From positions 1-64,000 of the forward strand of contig CAXBAF010000008.1 in NCBI GenBank assembly GCA_963973795.1: a stretch of DNA of 64,000 nucleotides, written 5' to 3'. Below are positions 39,091-51,282 of this stretch, one piece after another. Below the pieces are notes generated by a model. It had not been told where the DNA came from, did not search any database, and saw nothing but the letters and a program-made list of their open reading frames with translations. How positions within the stretch are numbered: position 1 is the stretch's first letter; each line of letters begins with the position of its first letter. This DNA is from UBA1926 sp002337215 (GTDB taxonomy: Bacteria > Planctomycetota > Phycisphaerae > Phycisphaerales > UBA1924). The translations under genes were made by a program, and so were the position numbers.

Positions 39091-39222
39091 GTCAGCTTCA
39101 CCTTCCTGCGGCCGATCGTGTCTCGGCCTTTGTCTGACGGACCGGGCTCGTTTCCGCCGCCCTGTCCGGAGTGTTCGTGATTCAGATCAAACCGGCATAC
39201 CCGAGAGCACGCCCCGAGAAAC

Positions 39223-43098
<3,876 letters not shown>

Positions 43099-43749
43099 AG
43101 CTCGTCACCCTCGAATCTGTTGCGGGACCCGGAGGCCCCGGTCGGCTCCTCGCGATGCTGTGCCTCGACGGCGTCGCGGGGCCGGGTTGTGCTGCGTCGA
43201 ATCTCACTGCCCGCCGGCTCTCCGCCGGGCACCGCTGCGATCAGGCCCCAGGTCGCTCTCCGCGTCCGCCTGTCGCGATGCTCATCTCGAGGCCCGGCAT
43301 GCGGCCTGCTCGTCTTCCCGTCTTCCGTCGTCGCTCATCGTTCCGGGCATCGACCCGTCAACGGTTCCCCCACCGCCACGGCGTTCCCCGTGCCCTGTGC
43401 GGTCTTCCGCGGCCGGCTCGCGCCGCCGCGCTCTGATCTGTTACAGTCTCCAGCCGAATCGCACGCCCACCGAATCGTCCCGAAAAAGCTCACCCTGTTC
43501 GCCCCCCCGGCCGATACTCGCGGAGCGCAATCCCGGAACGCCGGGTTGCTGACCCTTCAAGGGCTTTTTCCTACGCGGACCGCGCACAAAACCGCCGGGC
43601 CGCGAGCGCGGTCCGGCATCGGCCGAAAGAACGCGATTTGGATCCGCGAACGGACGGGTTTGCGTGTGCAGCATGCCACTCCCGGGGGGCTAGTGTAAAT
43701 GCTAGTCGCGCGTCAAGGGCGAAGACGCGAAGTCTTGCGGAAAAATTCA
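43099..43749 (-). other. Long leader/promoter region of rpoBC
   Basis: About 650 bp between the rplL terminator and the rpoB start, on the minus strand. No conserved reading frame or RNA gene was recognised in either direction. A promoter candidate lies at 43692-43716, which would give a leader of nearly 600 nt. The first 100 bp after the terminator are AT-richer than the rest. Ribosomal-protein or antitermination control of rpoBC could act here, but no known element was seen. Confidence 0.5.
43692..43716 (-). promoter_or_regulatory. Candidate promoter of rpoBC
   Basis: On the minus strand TTGACG (complement of 43711-43716) is followed by TACACT (complement of 43692-43697). The 13-nt spacing is shorter than the normal 16-18, which lowers confidence. 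The element includes a direct repeat of ACTAGC. It is the best promoter-like sequence found between the rplL terminator and rpoB. Confidence 0.35.
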
Positions 43750-43775
43750 AGAAAAAAGGCCCCGTGCGGGGCCTT
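43750..43775 (-). terminator. Rho-independent terminator after rplL
   Basis: AAGGCCCC at 43756-43763 pairs perfectly with GGGGCCTT at 43768-43775 around a 4-nt loop. On the minus strand the stem runs into a six-T tract (complement of 43752-43757), followed by more A/T. It lies 45 bp beyond the rplL stop and closes the rplK-rplA-rplJ-rplL unit. Confidence 0.9.
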
Positions 43776-43820
43776 GTGAAAACCAAACAAAGTCGGTAAA
43801 AATCGATCCCGAGCCGCCGA

Positions 43821-44228
43821 TCAGGCGAGCTCGACGTCGGCGCCGACTTCCTTGAGCTTCTCGATGAGGGCCTCGGCCTCGTCCTTGGGCAGGCCTTCCT
43901 TGACCTTGCTCGGGAGGTTGTCGACGACTTCCTTCGCTTCCTTCAGGCCCAGGCCGGTCGCCTCGCGGACAACCTTGATGACCTTGATCTTCTGTCCGCC
44001 GTCGCCCTTGAGGACGACGTCGAACTCGGTCTTCTCTTCCTCGCCGCCGCCGCCGCCGCCGTCGGCGGGGCCTGCCATCATCACGGCGCCGCCCGCGGCG
44101 GCCTCGATGCCGTAGGTGTCCTTCATGTAGTCACCCAGATCGACGGCTTCCTTCAGGCTCAGGCCCGCAAGCTGGTCGCCCAGGTCAGAGATCTTCTTGT
44201 CGAATGTCTTCGCTGCTTCGTCGCTCAT
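43821..44228 (-). CDS. rplL: 50S ribosomal protein L7/L12
   Basis: Stalk protein that recruits translation GTPases, 135 residues. The N-terminal dimerisation domain includes GDQLAGLSLKEAVDLGDYMK. An Ala/Gly-rich hinge contains six consecutive glycines. The C-terminal domain has EFDVVLKGDGGQKIKVIKVV, TGLGLKEAKEVVDNLP and the end KEVGADVELA. The ATG at 44228 (MSDEAAKT) gives the family's normal length; the frame is open further upstream. It is the last gene of its operon, 223 bp after rplJ, a wider gap than usual that carries repeats. Confidence 0.97.
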   Translation of the reverse strand: MSDEAAKTFDKKISDLGDQLAGLSLKEAVDLGDYMKDTYGIEAAAGGAVMMAGPADGGGGGGEEEKTEFDVVLKGDGGQKIKVIKVVREATGLGLKEAKEVVDNLPSKVKEGLPKDEAEALIEKLKEVGADVELA

Positions 44229-44321
44229 ATCAATTCCAACTTTCTCAAACCGCCCCAGCGTACCGCCGAGACTCGCATTCGCACCCAAGAGGGGAGAGCC
44301 CTGTGCTCACTCTTTAACCCT

Positions 44322-44343
44322 GTCCCGCTGCACGCAGCGGGAC
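44322..44343. repeat. Perfect 10-bp hairpin between rplJ and rplL
   Basis: GTCCCGCTGC at 44322-44331 pairs perfectly with GCAGCGGGAC at 44334-44343 around a 2-nt loop. CCC and GGG flanks can extend the stem past a bulge. There is no adjacent T-run, so it may be an mRNA processing or pausing hairpin, or half of a mobile palindrome, in the leader of rplL. Confidence 0.6.
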
Positions 44344-44397
44344 GCAGGGCCAGTCGGGTGTCGGATGTATCTAAACGGGCAACGGTGAGTGGTGAAA

Positions 44398-44443
44398 GGG
44401 CAATGGGTTCATACCCCACTGCCTACTGCCTATTCCCCATTGC
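44398..44443. repeat. Low-complexity inverted and direct repeats between rplJ and rplL
   Basis: GGCAATGGG at 44399-44407 pairs perfectly with CCCATTGCC at 44435-44443, enclosing the direct repeat ACTGCCT-ACTGCCT. The tract is visibly poorer in GC than its surroundings and ends just at the rplJ stop. It looks like a small inserted repetitive sequence, not original operon spacer. Confidence 0.55.
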
Positions 44444-44450
44444 CTTCTTC

Positions 44451-44993
44451 TCACACCTTCGCGATTTCCTCGCCCTTTTCAAGCTTCTCTTCGATCGCCT
44501 TGATGACACCGGCAAGACGCCCGCCGGGGCCCTTGACGGCGCCCATCAGCTTGCGGCCCGGGCCCAGGATCAGCGTCACGTCCTGCGCGATCGCCTCGTC
44601 CTTGGTCGGGTACTCGCTGAGCTTCTTGACGCCGGCGTCGCCCTCGAACAGGATGCCGTCGAGGACGGCGCCCTTCAGCTCGATCTGCTCGTGCTGCTTG
44701 GCGAGCGCGACGATCTCGCGGGCGACCTCGACGACCGACTCGGCACCGTACGCGATCGCGTTCGCGCCGTTCAGGACCGGCTCAAGGTTCGACAGGTTGG
44801 TCCCCTCGAACGCGCTGAGGAACAGCTTGTTGCGCACGATGGTGACGTTGATGTCCTTCTTCGCCAGACCGGTGCGGATCTCGTTGTTCGTGTTCGCATC
44901 GATCCCGCGGAGCGTGATGACCGTGACGTCCTCGATATCGCCGAGGCGGTCGCGGTAGTCCCGCATGATGATTTCTTTGACAGGCTTGCTCAT
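44451..44993 (-). CDS. rplJ: 50S ribosomal protein L10
   Basis: Stalk-base protein that carries L7/L12 dimers, 180 residues. VTVITLRGIDANTNNEIRTG and INVTIVRNKLFLSAF form the rRNA-binding domain; the C-terminal helix IKAIEEKLEKGEEIAKV is the L7/L12 docking site. In many bacteria L10 also represses translation of its own operon. It is third in the unit rplK-rplA-rplJ-rplL. The start codon at 44993 lies 50 bp after rplA. The usual tight link to rplL is replaced here by 223 bp with repeats. Confidence 0.97.
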   Translation of the reverse strand: MSKPVKEIIMRDYRDRLGDIEDVTVITLRGIDANTNNEIRTGLAKKDINVTIVRNKLFLSAFEGTNLSNLEPVLNGANAIAYGAESVVEVAREIVALAKQHEQIELKGAVLDGILFEGDAGVKKLSEYPTKDEAIAQDVTLILGPGRKLMGAVKGPGGRLAGVIKAIEEKLEKGEEIAKV

Positions 44994-45043
44994 TGCGTAT
45001 CTTTCTCCGCGGCGGGGGCCGCGAGCTGAGAGCCAACTCCCGT

Positions 45044-45739
45044 TTAGGCCTCGGCCACGACCGGCGGCTTGATCTGCACGCCGGGGGTCTGCGTCCCGCT
45101 GAGTGTGATCTTCTTGATGTAGGCACCCTTCACCGTGCTGGGACGGATCTTCTCGATGGTCTCGAAGAAGTGGGTGTAGTTCTCCAGCAGGTCGCTCTCG
45201 GCGAAGCTCATCTTGCCGATGATCGCGTGGATGTTGCCGCCCTTGTCGGTGCGGTACTCCACCTTGCCCGCGGCGAACTCGCCAACGGCCTCGGCAACCT
45301 TCGGGGTCACCGTCCCGTTCTTGGGGCTCGGCATCAGGCCCTTCGGACCCAGCACCCGACCCAGCTTGGCGATCACCCGCATCATGTCGGGACTCGCGAT
45401 CGCGACGTCGAAATCGAAGAAGCCCTTCTCGACTTCTTCCATCAGACCCGCGCCGCCCGCCTTGATCGCGCCGGCTTCCAGCGCCGCCGCCTTCTCATCA
45501 TCACCACAGAACGCGATCACGCGCTTGTTCTTGCCGATGCCCTTGGGCAGGCTCACCGAGCCGCGGAGCATCTGGTCCGCCTGCTTGGTGTCCACACCGA
45601 GGTGCAGGCAGATCTCGACCGACTGGTCGAACTTGGGTGCCTTGAATTTCTTGACCGCGCTGATCGCCTCGGCGGCCTCGAGCTGCTCGCTCGGGATCAA
45701 CGCCTGGTTCTCACGGGCACGCTTGCTCATCTTTGCCAT
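45044..45739 (-). CDS. rplA: 50S ribosomal protein L1
   Basis: Binds 23S rRNA at the mobile L1 stalk and moves E-site tRNA; 231 residues. The family signature is seen in VAIASPDMMRVIAKLGRVLG, then PKGLMPSPKNGTVTP, with VDTKQADQMLRGSVSLPKGI early and EYRTDKGGNIHAIIGK later. AGGAGG precedes two Met codons: the first (45745) is only 2 nt away, the second (45739) has normal 8-nt spacing and is preferred. It lies 14 bp downstream of rplK and 50 bp upstream of rplJ. Confidence 0.97.
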   Translation of the reverse strand: MAKMSKRARENQALIPSEQLEAAEAISAVKKFKAPKFDQSVEICLHLGVDTKQADQMLRGSVSLPKGIGKNKRVIAFCGDDEKAAALEAGAIKAGGAGLMEEVEKGFFDFDVAIASPDMMRVIAKLGRVLGPKGLMPSPKNGTVTPKVAEAVGEFAAGKVEYRTDKGGNIHAIIGKMSFAESDLLENYTHFFETIEKIRPSTVKGAYIKKITLSGTQTPGVQIKPPVVAEA

Positions 45740-45753
45740 CGCCATGCCCTCCT

Positions 45754-46182
45754 TTAGTCAACCACCGTCACGCCCATGGAGCGCGCGGTGCCTTCGATAA
45801 CCAGCATCGCCGACTCGATCTTGAACGAGTTCAAGTCGGCCATCTTCTCTTCAGCGATCTTCTTGACCTGCTCACGCGTGATCTGCCCCACGAACTTCTC
45901 GTGCGGCTCGCCCGAGCCCTTCTCGACCCCCGCGGCCTCTTTGATGAGGACCGACGCGGGTGAGCTCTTGACCTCGAATTCGAAGGAACGGTCGCTGAAG
46001 ACCGTGACGACGCAGCCCACCTTCTTGCCGTTCAGCGACGCCGTCGCCGCGTTGAACTGCTGGATGAACTGACCCGGGTTCACGCCGTTGGCACCAAGCA
46101 CCGGGCCCAGCGGGGGCGCGGGGGTTGCCTGGCCGCCGGGGGCCATCAGCTTGAACTGCGCTGTGATTTCTTTTTTGGCCAT
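45754..46182 (-). CDS. rplK: 50S ribosomal protein L11
   Basis: Part of the GTPase-associated centre, needed for the stringent response; 142 residues. MAKKEITAQFKLMAPGGQAT, PAPPLGPVLGANGVNPGQF and the C-terminal ARSMGVTVVD are diagnostic. GGAG stands 5 nt before this ATG; an upstream ATG at 46200 would add six residues and is less likely. It is first in its unit. Notably secE and nusG, which usually precede rplK, are absent: the next gene upstream encodes a secreted protein, so the operon promoter must lie in 46183-46414. Confidence 0.97.
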   Translation of the reverse strand: MAKKEITAQFKLMAPGGQATPAPPLGPVLGANGVNPGQFIQQFNAATASLNGKKVGCVVTVFSDRSFEFEVKSSPASVLIKEAAGVEKGSGEPHEKFVGQITREQVKKIAEEKMADLNSFKIESAMLVIEGTARSMGVTVVD

Positions 46183-46414
46183 TCGATCTCCACCTCCCAC
46201 CCGCCTGGTGTCGCATCGAGGCCAGTCGATGCGAGGCTGGGTGGTGCTGCCGGTTCACGTTGTCGCCCGACGGCACCGCCGGGCAGGGGAGAAGTCTAGA
46301 CCGACCCCCGCGACCGCTTCCACAGCGCGATCTGATATTCGTTGAGCGAGTCATTATTCAGAGATGACGAGGACGACCGAGCCCGGCCGCGTCCGGAGTC
46401 CGGTTATCGCCCGA

Positions 46415-47503
46415 CTACCGCAACGCCGCCTTCAACGGGTCCGCGATCCCGCTCGGAAGACCGCGATCAACCGACCGCTGGAGCATGTCCAACCCGACCG
46501 AATCCCGATCCTCGGCCTGCATCAGCAGCGTGACGAGCAGCCACGCGGACGCCGACTCGCGATCGTGTGCATGCCGCACCGCCCGCACGACCGCCTTGCG
46601 GAGCTCGCGCCGATCGAGCGACACCCGCTCGTTCACGGCCTTCGTCGCGAGTCCGGGGTCACGCTCATACGCCAAGCGGGCGAGCGCGGCCGCGTCATCG
46701 AGCCGCCCATCCCCGGCGAGCGCCACGACCAGCTCGGCCATGACCTCAAACGCGTCGGGGTTCTCAGCAAGGTGGGCGCGATAGCGCTCAATCGCGGTCC
46801 CGAACGCCGACCCGCTCAGCAAACGTCGTCCCGCGTCGAGGTCCGTCTCGGGTTCGGGGGGCGGCGCCTGCACGCTGCCCGCAGCCGACGAAGGCCCGGG
46901 CATCCGCAGCTGGCTCCCCGGCTGGATCCCGCTGACGAGCCGACCATCGATGCCGTAGGGGTACGGATCCCACCACCAGTCGTTCCAGCCGCGGTAGTTG
47001 GGGTAGCCGAATCCGCTGTTGTTGTAGTAGACGGTATTGAACCCGCTCCCATAGACGCGGACACCCGAACCCCGCCGGGAGCCGTTGTGATCGTGCTTCC
47101 AGGGTTTGCGGTCGTCGTAGTGATCGAGGTCGAAGTTGTCAGGCAGTCGGTCATCGTCGGGGTCGAAGCCGGGATAGTCGTGCCCGTAGTAGCCGCCGGG
47201 GTGATGCCCGCCGTGGTTCCCGTATCCGTAGCGCGGGAGGACAAACCCCGTGCCCTGGTAGGTCTGACCTGCGGGCGGCTGATTGCCGAACTGGTTCCCG
47301 AACCGGCGGATCGCGAGCTGATCGGCGACGGTCGTCGCCCCCGCCGCCATCTCCGCAACGGGGCTCTTCCGCAGGTTCTCCGCGAGCGCCGGGTTCCCGG
47401 CCGCGGTCCCTGCGAAAGCGAAGAACGCGACGCCGGTGAGGCAAATCACGGGGAAAGAGCCCGTGAGATCCCGGGCGGTCTGTCCTGTCCTGTTCCCACT
47501 CAT
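46415..47503 (-). CDS. Secreted TPR-like protein with Gly/Tyr/Asp-rich linker
   Basis: A 362-residue protein of unknown function. A signal or anchor segment ends near residue 36 (AFFAFAGTAAG). Residues about 75-200 are low-complexity, rich in Gly, Tyr, His, Asp and Pro (GNHGGHHPGGYYGHDYPGFD), and contain WNDWWWDPYPYG. Residues about 210-350 are helical, with two or three TPR-like repeats (FGTAIERYRAHLAENPDAFE, LDDAAALARLAYERDPGLAT). The linker resembles those of other planctomycete envelope proteins, probably unstructured. MSGNRTG (47503) is preferred as start because it gives a shorter N-region; 47536 is possible. Confidence 0.6.
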   Translation of the reverse strand: MSGNRTGQTARDLTGSFPVICLTGVAFFAFAGTAAGNPALAENLRKSPVAEMAAGATTVADQLAIRRFGNQFGNQPPAGQTYQGTGFVLPRYGYGNHGGHHPGGYYGHDYPGFDPDDDRLPDNFDLDHYDDRKPWKHDHNGSRRGSGVRVYGSGFNTVYYNNSGFGYPNYRGWNDWWWDPYPYGIDGRLVSGIQPGSQLRMPGPSSAAGSVQAPPPEPETDLDAGRRLLSGSAFGTAIERYRAHLAENPDAFEVMAELVVALAGDGRLDDAAALARLAYERDPGLATKAVNERVSLDRRELRKAVVRAVRHAHDRESASAWLLVTLLMQAEDRDSVGLDMLQRSVDRGLPSGIADPLKAALR

Positions 47504-47613
47504 AACCGTTCCGCCCCTTTCTGTCCGGAACTCCATTCTATCTGCTGAACAATGTTCTACCGACGTTTATTCGACAGGATGCGGCCCCCAGACGACCGCG
47601 GTACGCTGCCCCG

Positions 47614-48285
47614 ATGACCAGCCGGCCGACCCGATCTGAACGCCCAATCACGCCCCGCCTACGCCAAACCCTCATTCCGGGGCTGTTCTGCGGCCTCCTC
47701 ATCGCCGCCCTCCCCGCGTGCGGCTCGATCACCATCCTCCGAGGCACCTCGGGCGCCCTCGTCTCGAGCGAGCAGCCGCACCGGCTCGACCCCGACCTGC
47801 GGACCCGGATCTTCGATTCCGAGGACAAGAACACCGCCGACCTCGTGCTTTCCGACCTCCCGATGGAGGTCCTCACCGACGGCGACGCGTGGCAGAACGC
47901 GACCGGGCAGGTCATCCACGCCCGCATGTTCGTGAAGCCCCGCCCGGGCCGGACGCCGATCGAGACCACCGCCTGCACCGTCACCATCCGCTACCTCGTC
48001 CTCGCGGGCGACGGCGAGTACGGCCTCTACGCCGGGGGCGGGTTCCTCATCCCCAACGGTGCCCCCGAGGGCAGCAAGTTCAGCGGCGAGATCTACAACG
48101 CGACCGTCCGCCTCGTCAGCGCGACGCCCGGCTTCAAGGACCTGATCGGCTCGGGCCGACTGGATATCGACTTTTCAACCCGGCGCAACGCCGAGGCCGT
48201 GAAGCGGGCGACCCGCAACGCGGACTTCCTCGCGTTCGCGGCGTTGCCGGTGGCGGATCATCCGTTGCTCGTCAACGACGAGTGA
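47614..48285 (+). CDS. Predicted lipoprotein of unknown function
   Basis: A 223-residue exported protein. The hydrophobic stretch LIPGLFCGLLIAALPACGSI contains a lipobox-like LPAC, so the mature form would begin at about Cys36. The body is largely β with RYLVLAGDGEYGLYAGGGFL and TVRLVSATPGFKDLIGSGRL. No family was recognised. It is divergent from the TPR-like gene and convergent with the gene at 48301, with only 15 bp between stops. Confidence 0.65.
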   Translation: MTSRPTRSERPITPRLRQTLIPGLFCGLLIAALPACGSITILRGTSGALVSSEQPHRLDPDLRTRIFDSEDKNTADLVLSDLPMEVLTDGDAWQNATGQVIHARMFVKPRPGRTPIETTACTVTIRYLVLAGDGEYGLYAGGGFLIPNGAPEGSKFSGEIYNATVRLVSATPGFKDLIGSGRLDIDFSTRRNAEAVKRATRNADFLAFAALPVADHPLLVNDE

Positions 48286-48300
48286 AACGGACCCGACGAC

Positions 48301-49317
48301 TCATGGGCATGTCACGCCTTTGGTACCGGGCGACCGTCGCCCGGTCTTGGAGTACGCTGCCATGATGCTGTGCTGCAACCGGTCGGAGAGGCCATCCGCG
48401 AGACGGCTCTCGCCGTCCTTCGATTTCTCGAAATATCGGGTCGCTAGTTCCGTGCGGATCTCTGGATCTGGGAGGAGGAGGAGCATCGCCGGAGCGTGCG
48501 CCGCGCCAACCGTGGTCGCCAGCCGGTCGGCCTCCTCGGCGTAGTCGTCAGCACTCGAGCATGTCGCCGCGACCTTGACCGCGTAGGCAAACTGGCGGAG
48601 CGAATCCGGTATGCTGCCTTTGGGAGCTGCCCAGAGTGCCTCTACGTCGATGGGCGCACGAATCGAGGGTTCATAGAATGCCATGATGACGGCGTTGGGT
48701 TTCGGATCCGACTTTGCCATCTCCTCGCGGATTACTCGTTGCCCGCCCTCGCCCAGACCCTCGCTCGCGACCCGAGCCGCGTCGGCCGGCGCACCACGTT
48801 CGATCGTGAAGCGGATCACCGCTGGCTCGATTTGTGCCCCGCAGTCGCTCAGCCCATAGAGCGTGTACACCAACGCTGACTCCTGCGGGGTCACGGGGTG
48901 AATCCCCGCGAGGGCATCGATGTAGTCGCTGAACGAGCCGCAGTCGAACCCTCCTTTAAGTTCATCGTGATCGGTTGATGCGAGCAAGCTCGCCGCGTTG
49001 GTCGCAACGAACCGATCCGCCACCATCCGTTCGATATCGGCGCGGGGCGTCGCTTTGGTGTGCAGCGCGAACTCCGTAAACCAGACCGGCGCCGCCGCGG
49101 TGAGCGTGTCGAGCAACTCGACGGGGTCCGACCGATGGAGATTCCGAGCGGCGTTGTTACGGACATGCGTTGGCGCTGTCTCATCCACGTAGGTGGCGTG
49201 CCATTCCGTGACTAGGTCCCGAGCGGGCGGGGCGGCCCCACCGCTGTCTTGCACTTCAGTCGAATCAGCGGAACCGAATGCGGTCACCAGCGCGAGTGGT
49301 ATTAGAAAGGTCTTCAT
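48301..49317 (-). CDS. Secreted α-helical protein, third gene of a small unit
   Basis: A 338-residue exported protein of unknown function. MKTFLIPLALVTAFGSAD is the signal peptide; AAGGGG stands 6 nt before the chosen ATG, whereas the frame's first ATG at 49347 overlaps the upstream gene. The rest is mostly helical, possibly HEAT-like (HVRNNAARNLHRSDPVELLD, ADRFVATNAASLLAST), with two isolated Cys in the middle. It lies 13 bp after the metalloprotease-like gene and is probably cotranscribed with it. The last 15 residues are encoded by a palindrome (48325-48345) and look added on. Confidence 0.6.
   Translation of the reverse strand: MKTFLIPLALVTAFGSADSTEVQDSGGAAPPARDLVTEWHATYVDETAPTHVRNNAARNLHRSDPVELLDTLTAAAPVWFTEFALHTKATPRADIERMVADRFVATNAASLLASTDHDELKGGFDCGSFSDYIDALAGIHPVTPQESALVYTLYGLSDCGAQIEPAVIRFTIERGAPADAARVASEGLGEGGQRVIREEMAKSDPKPNAVIMAFYEPSIRAPIDVEALWAAPKGSIPDSLRQFAYAVKVAATCSSADDYAEEADRLATTVGAAHAPAMLLLLPDPEIRTELATRYFEKSKDGESRLADGLSDRLQHSIMAAYSKTGRRSPGTKGVTCP
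48325..48345. repeat. Palindrome at the 3' end of a coding region
   Basis: ACCGGGCGA at 48325-48333 pairs perfectly with TCGCCCGGT at 48337-48345 around CCG. It lies inside the last codons of the minus-strand gene and 40 bp from the convergent lipoprotein stop. It may act as a terminator without T-run, or be an inserted REP-like unit that changed the protein's C-terminus. Confidence 0.55.
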
Positions 49318-49330
49318 CGCTGACCCCTTT

Positions 49331-50353
49331 TTAGCGAACGACATCAATCAGCCCCATGTCAATCTTACGGGTAACTTCGCCCAACTCACCGCCGAGGTGT
49401 CCGCGGAGCACCGGACCGAAGTCCGTGTTCCTCCGGTCGAGATCCTCTTGTGTCAGGTTCGAGACGTCCTCGTAGTCCATCCCGAGAAGAACAAGCGGAT
49501 AGGGATCGGTGACCTGAGTCGGATCACTCTGGCTCGGGACAAAGAATGGACGCATCAAATAGCTGTCATTGTGTATGTGGTAGTTACCTGTTTCGAAACA
49601 ACGCTCGCCGAGCACAGATGTTCCGTAACACGGCTCACGCCGGTTATCATTGTCTAGCGAAGTGTTAGTACGGTGCGTGTGGTAGAGACTGTTGAATGTT
49701 GTAAACGGCCCCAGATAATGACCGATCTCGTGCTGGAGCACGTTCGAGTCCATGTACGTCGACGCATTGTATCTGGTGATGAAGGGCTGTGCCTGACCGC
49801 CATCGTTGACCATGATAAAGCCCGGTTGGATCCCGGGAGGGAAGGAACTCTGCGATAGGAACTCGGGCGAAAAAGCGATCGCGGTCGGAAGGATAGTACC
49901 CGAAGTATAAGCGCCGGTGAAGTAGATCGTGATCTCGCCGGGTTGGGGCTGGAACGCGGGTATCCCGTCGATCAGATTCACAAGATTTATTCGATCAACC
50001 TCTCTAAGCTGTAGCAGTCCACCCAAATTGGGATCGACGATAGTCGTAACCACATCGTTATACGTAAATTTATAGTTCTTCCCGAATACACCGCTACGCT
50101 CGTCAACGAGTTCGTTGACAACCTGCTTGATCGTCGCGACGCTCAGCCGGCACCCATAATTGCTCGGATCGCCGTTGATATCGCCGCCACCATGGACTCG
50201 GTACACGCGGATCGGGATCTCCGAGGAGGACCGCGAACCAGCCCTGGTGCCGCCCCCGAAACACCCGCCCAGCAGCACGCCGGCTGCAATGAGTACAATG
50301 CCGAGGACATACACGCGGCACGACGATCCACATTCTGGTCTTCTATTCATCAA
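49331..50353 (-). CDS. Metzincin-like (M43-type) lipoprotein
   Basis: A 340-residue predicted lipoprotein; the signal VYVLGIVLIAAGVLLGGC has a lipobox at Cys31. Residues about 70-300 contain a zinc-protease-like core: VLQHEIGHYLGPFTTF has HExxHxxG, but the residue expected to be the third His ligand is Thr, with other His following (SLYHTH). NDSYLMRPFF could be the Met-turn. The arrangement recalls pappalysin/cytophagalysin-type metzincins. The start overlaps the stop of the preceding dockerin gene (ATGA), so translation is coupled. Base composition here is AT-richer than the rest of the window, hinting at transfer. Activity is uncertain. Confidence 0.6.
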   Translation of the reverse strand: MMNRRPECGSSCRVYVLGIVLIAAGVLLGGCFGGGTRAGSRSSSEIPIRVYRVHGGGDINGDPSNYGCRLSVATIKQVVNELVDERSGVFGKNYKFTYNDVVTTIVDPNLGGLLQLREVDRINLVNLIDGIPAFQPQPGEITIYFTGAYTSGTILPTAIAFSPEFLSQSSFPPGIQPGFIMVNDGGQAQPFITRYNASTYMDSNVLQHEIGHYLGPFTTFNSLYHTHRTNTSLDNDNRREPCYGTSVLGERCFETGNYHIHNDSYLMRPFFVPSQSDPTQVTDPYPLVLLGMDYEDVSNLTQEDLDRRNTDFGPVLRGHLGGELGEVTRKIDMGLIDVVR

Positions 50354-51282
50354 GAGTCCTTACCAACGGACCAGAACGGCTGCAACTCGACGATCACCTC
50401 ACCGCCCGGTATCGCTCGCAGCGGATACGTCAGCGAAAACTGTGCGCGGTCACGCGATTCGTCAATGAGCACTACGGGACGGAACAGATCCGCCGCGTAC
50501 TTGACGGCACCGTCGTTTAGTGGTGCCCGCTGTGTCAGCGTGAAACCAGGGACACGGTCGATCTCGACGCCCGCGGTGTCGAACGAGACGACGTCGGCAA
50601 AGATCGAGCCCGAGGGCAACGGGGCACCGGGCGCGAACTCCACGATCGGTACCAGGTGGTGCCCACCGCCTCTAGCGAGCCTGGCATCGAGCACCGCGTC
50701 TGCGAACCCCAGCGACATAGTTTCAACGATCGCGACATCTGATGCACGCCCCGCGATGTCCGCCTCAGTTGCGGTTGCGGAGAGACCGAACGGATAGAAC
50801 ACCCGATCGAGGCGGACATTCTCCGAGTCCACAGAAAGTGAAGCACCGTCTGCGATCGACTCCGCAGCGTCGCACCCTGCGAGGAACTGATTCACGAATA
50901 GGACGATGTCGTTGAGATCGAAGATGGTGTTTCCGTCAAAGTCCGCGATCGGATCCTGCGAAGTAAACCCGACGACAAACGCGGTGATGTCGTCAAGATC
51001 GAGCGCTCCATTTCCGTCAAAATCCGACTGGCATGGCGGGACGGTTTCAACGAAGAAGGTCCCGGCAAGGATTCCGCCCGCCGTGAGCGAGAGCACACCC
51101 GGCGCTCCGGGACTCGCCGCTCCGTCGCCCGGTTCGAATACAAAGGACGACGCATCGAGCTCCTGCACCGCCTGCTCATCGAAAGTAATCGTGAACTGAT
51201 CAGTTGTCGTACCGCCGGGCTCGGTGTAGGTACCAATAGAACAGCGCACGAGTGGATGAATCGACCTGAAATCCCGGGGCAT
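50350..51282 (-). CDS. Dockerin-containing secreted protein, C-terminal fragment of a frameshifted gene
   Basis: This frame encodes about 300 residues: a β-domain (TTTDQFTITFDEQAVQELDA), then an internal dockerin-like pair (CQSDFDGNGALDLDDITAFV, NTIFDLNDIVLFVNQFLAGC), then a further β-rich domain to VELQPFWSV. It has no export signal of its own; the signal and start of the β-domain are in another frame at 51200-51430. The first Met at 51282 is therefore probably not a true start. Having the dockerin in the middle, not at the end, is unusual for this window. It overlaps the next gene by ATGA. Confidence 0.55.
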   Translation of the reverse strand: MPRDFRSIHPLVRCSIGTYTEPGGTTTDQFTITFDEQAVQELDASSFVFEPGDGAASPGAPGVLSLTAGGILAGTFFVETVPPCQSDFDGNGALDLDDITAFVVGFTSQDPIADFDGNTIFDLNDIVLFVNQFLAGCDAAESIADGASLSVDSENVRLDRVFYPFGLSATATEADIAGRASDVAIVETMSLGFADAVLDARLARGGGHHLVPIVEFAPGAPLPSGSIFADVVSFDTAGVEIDRVPGFTLTQRAPLNDGAVKYAADLFRPVVLIDESRDRAQFSLTYPLRAIPGGEVIVELQPFWSVGKDS

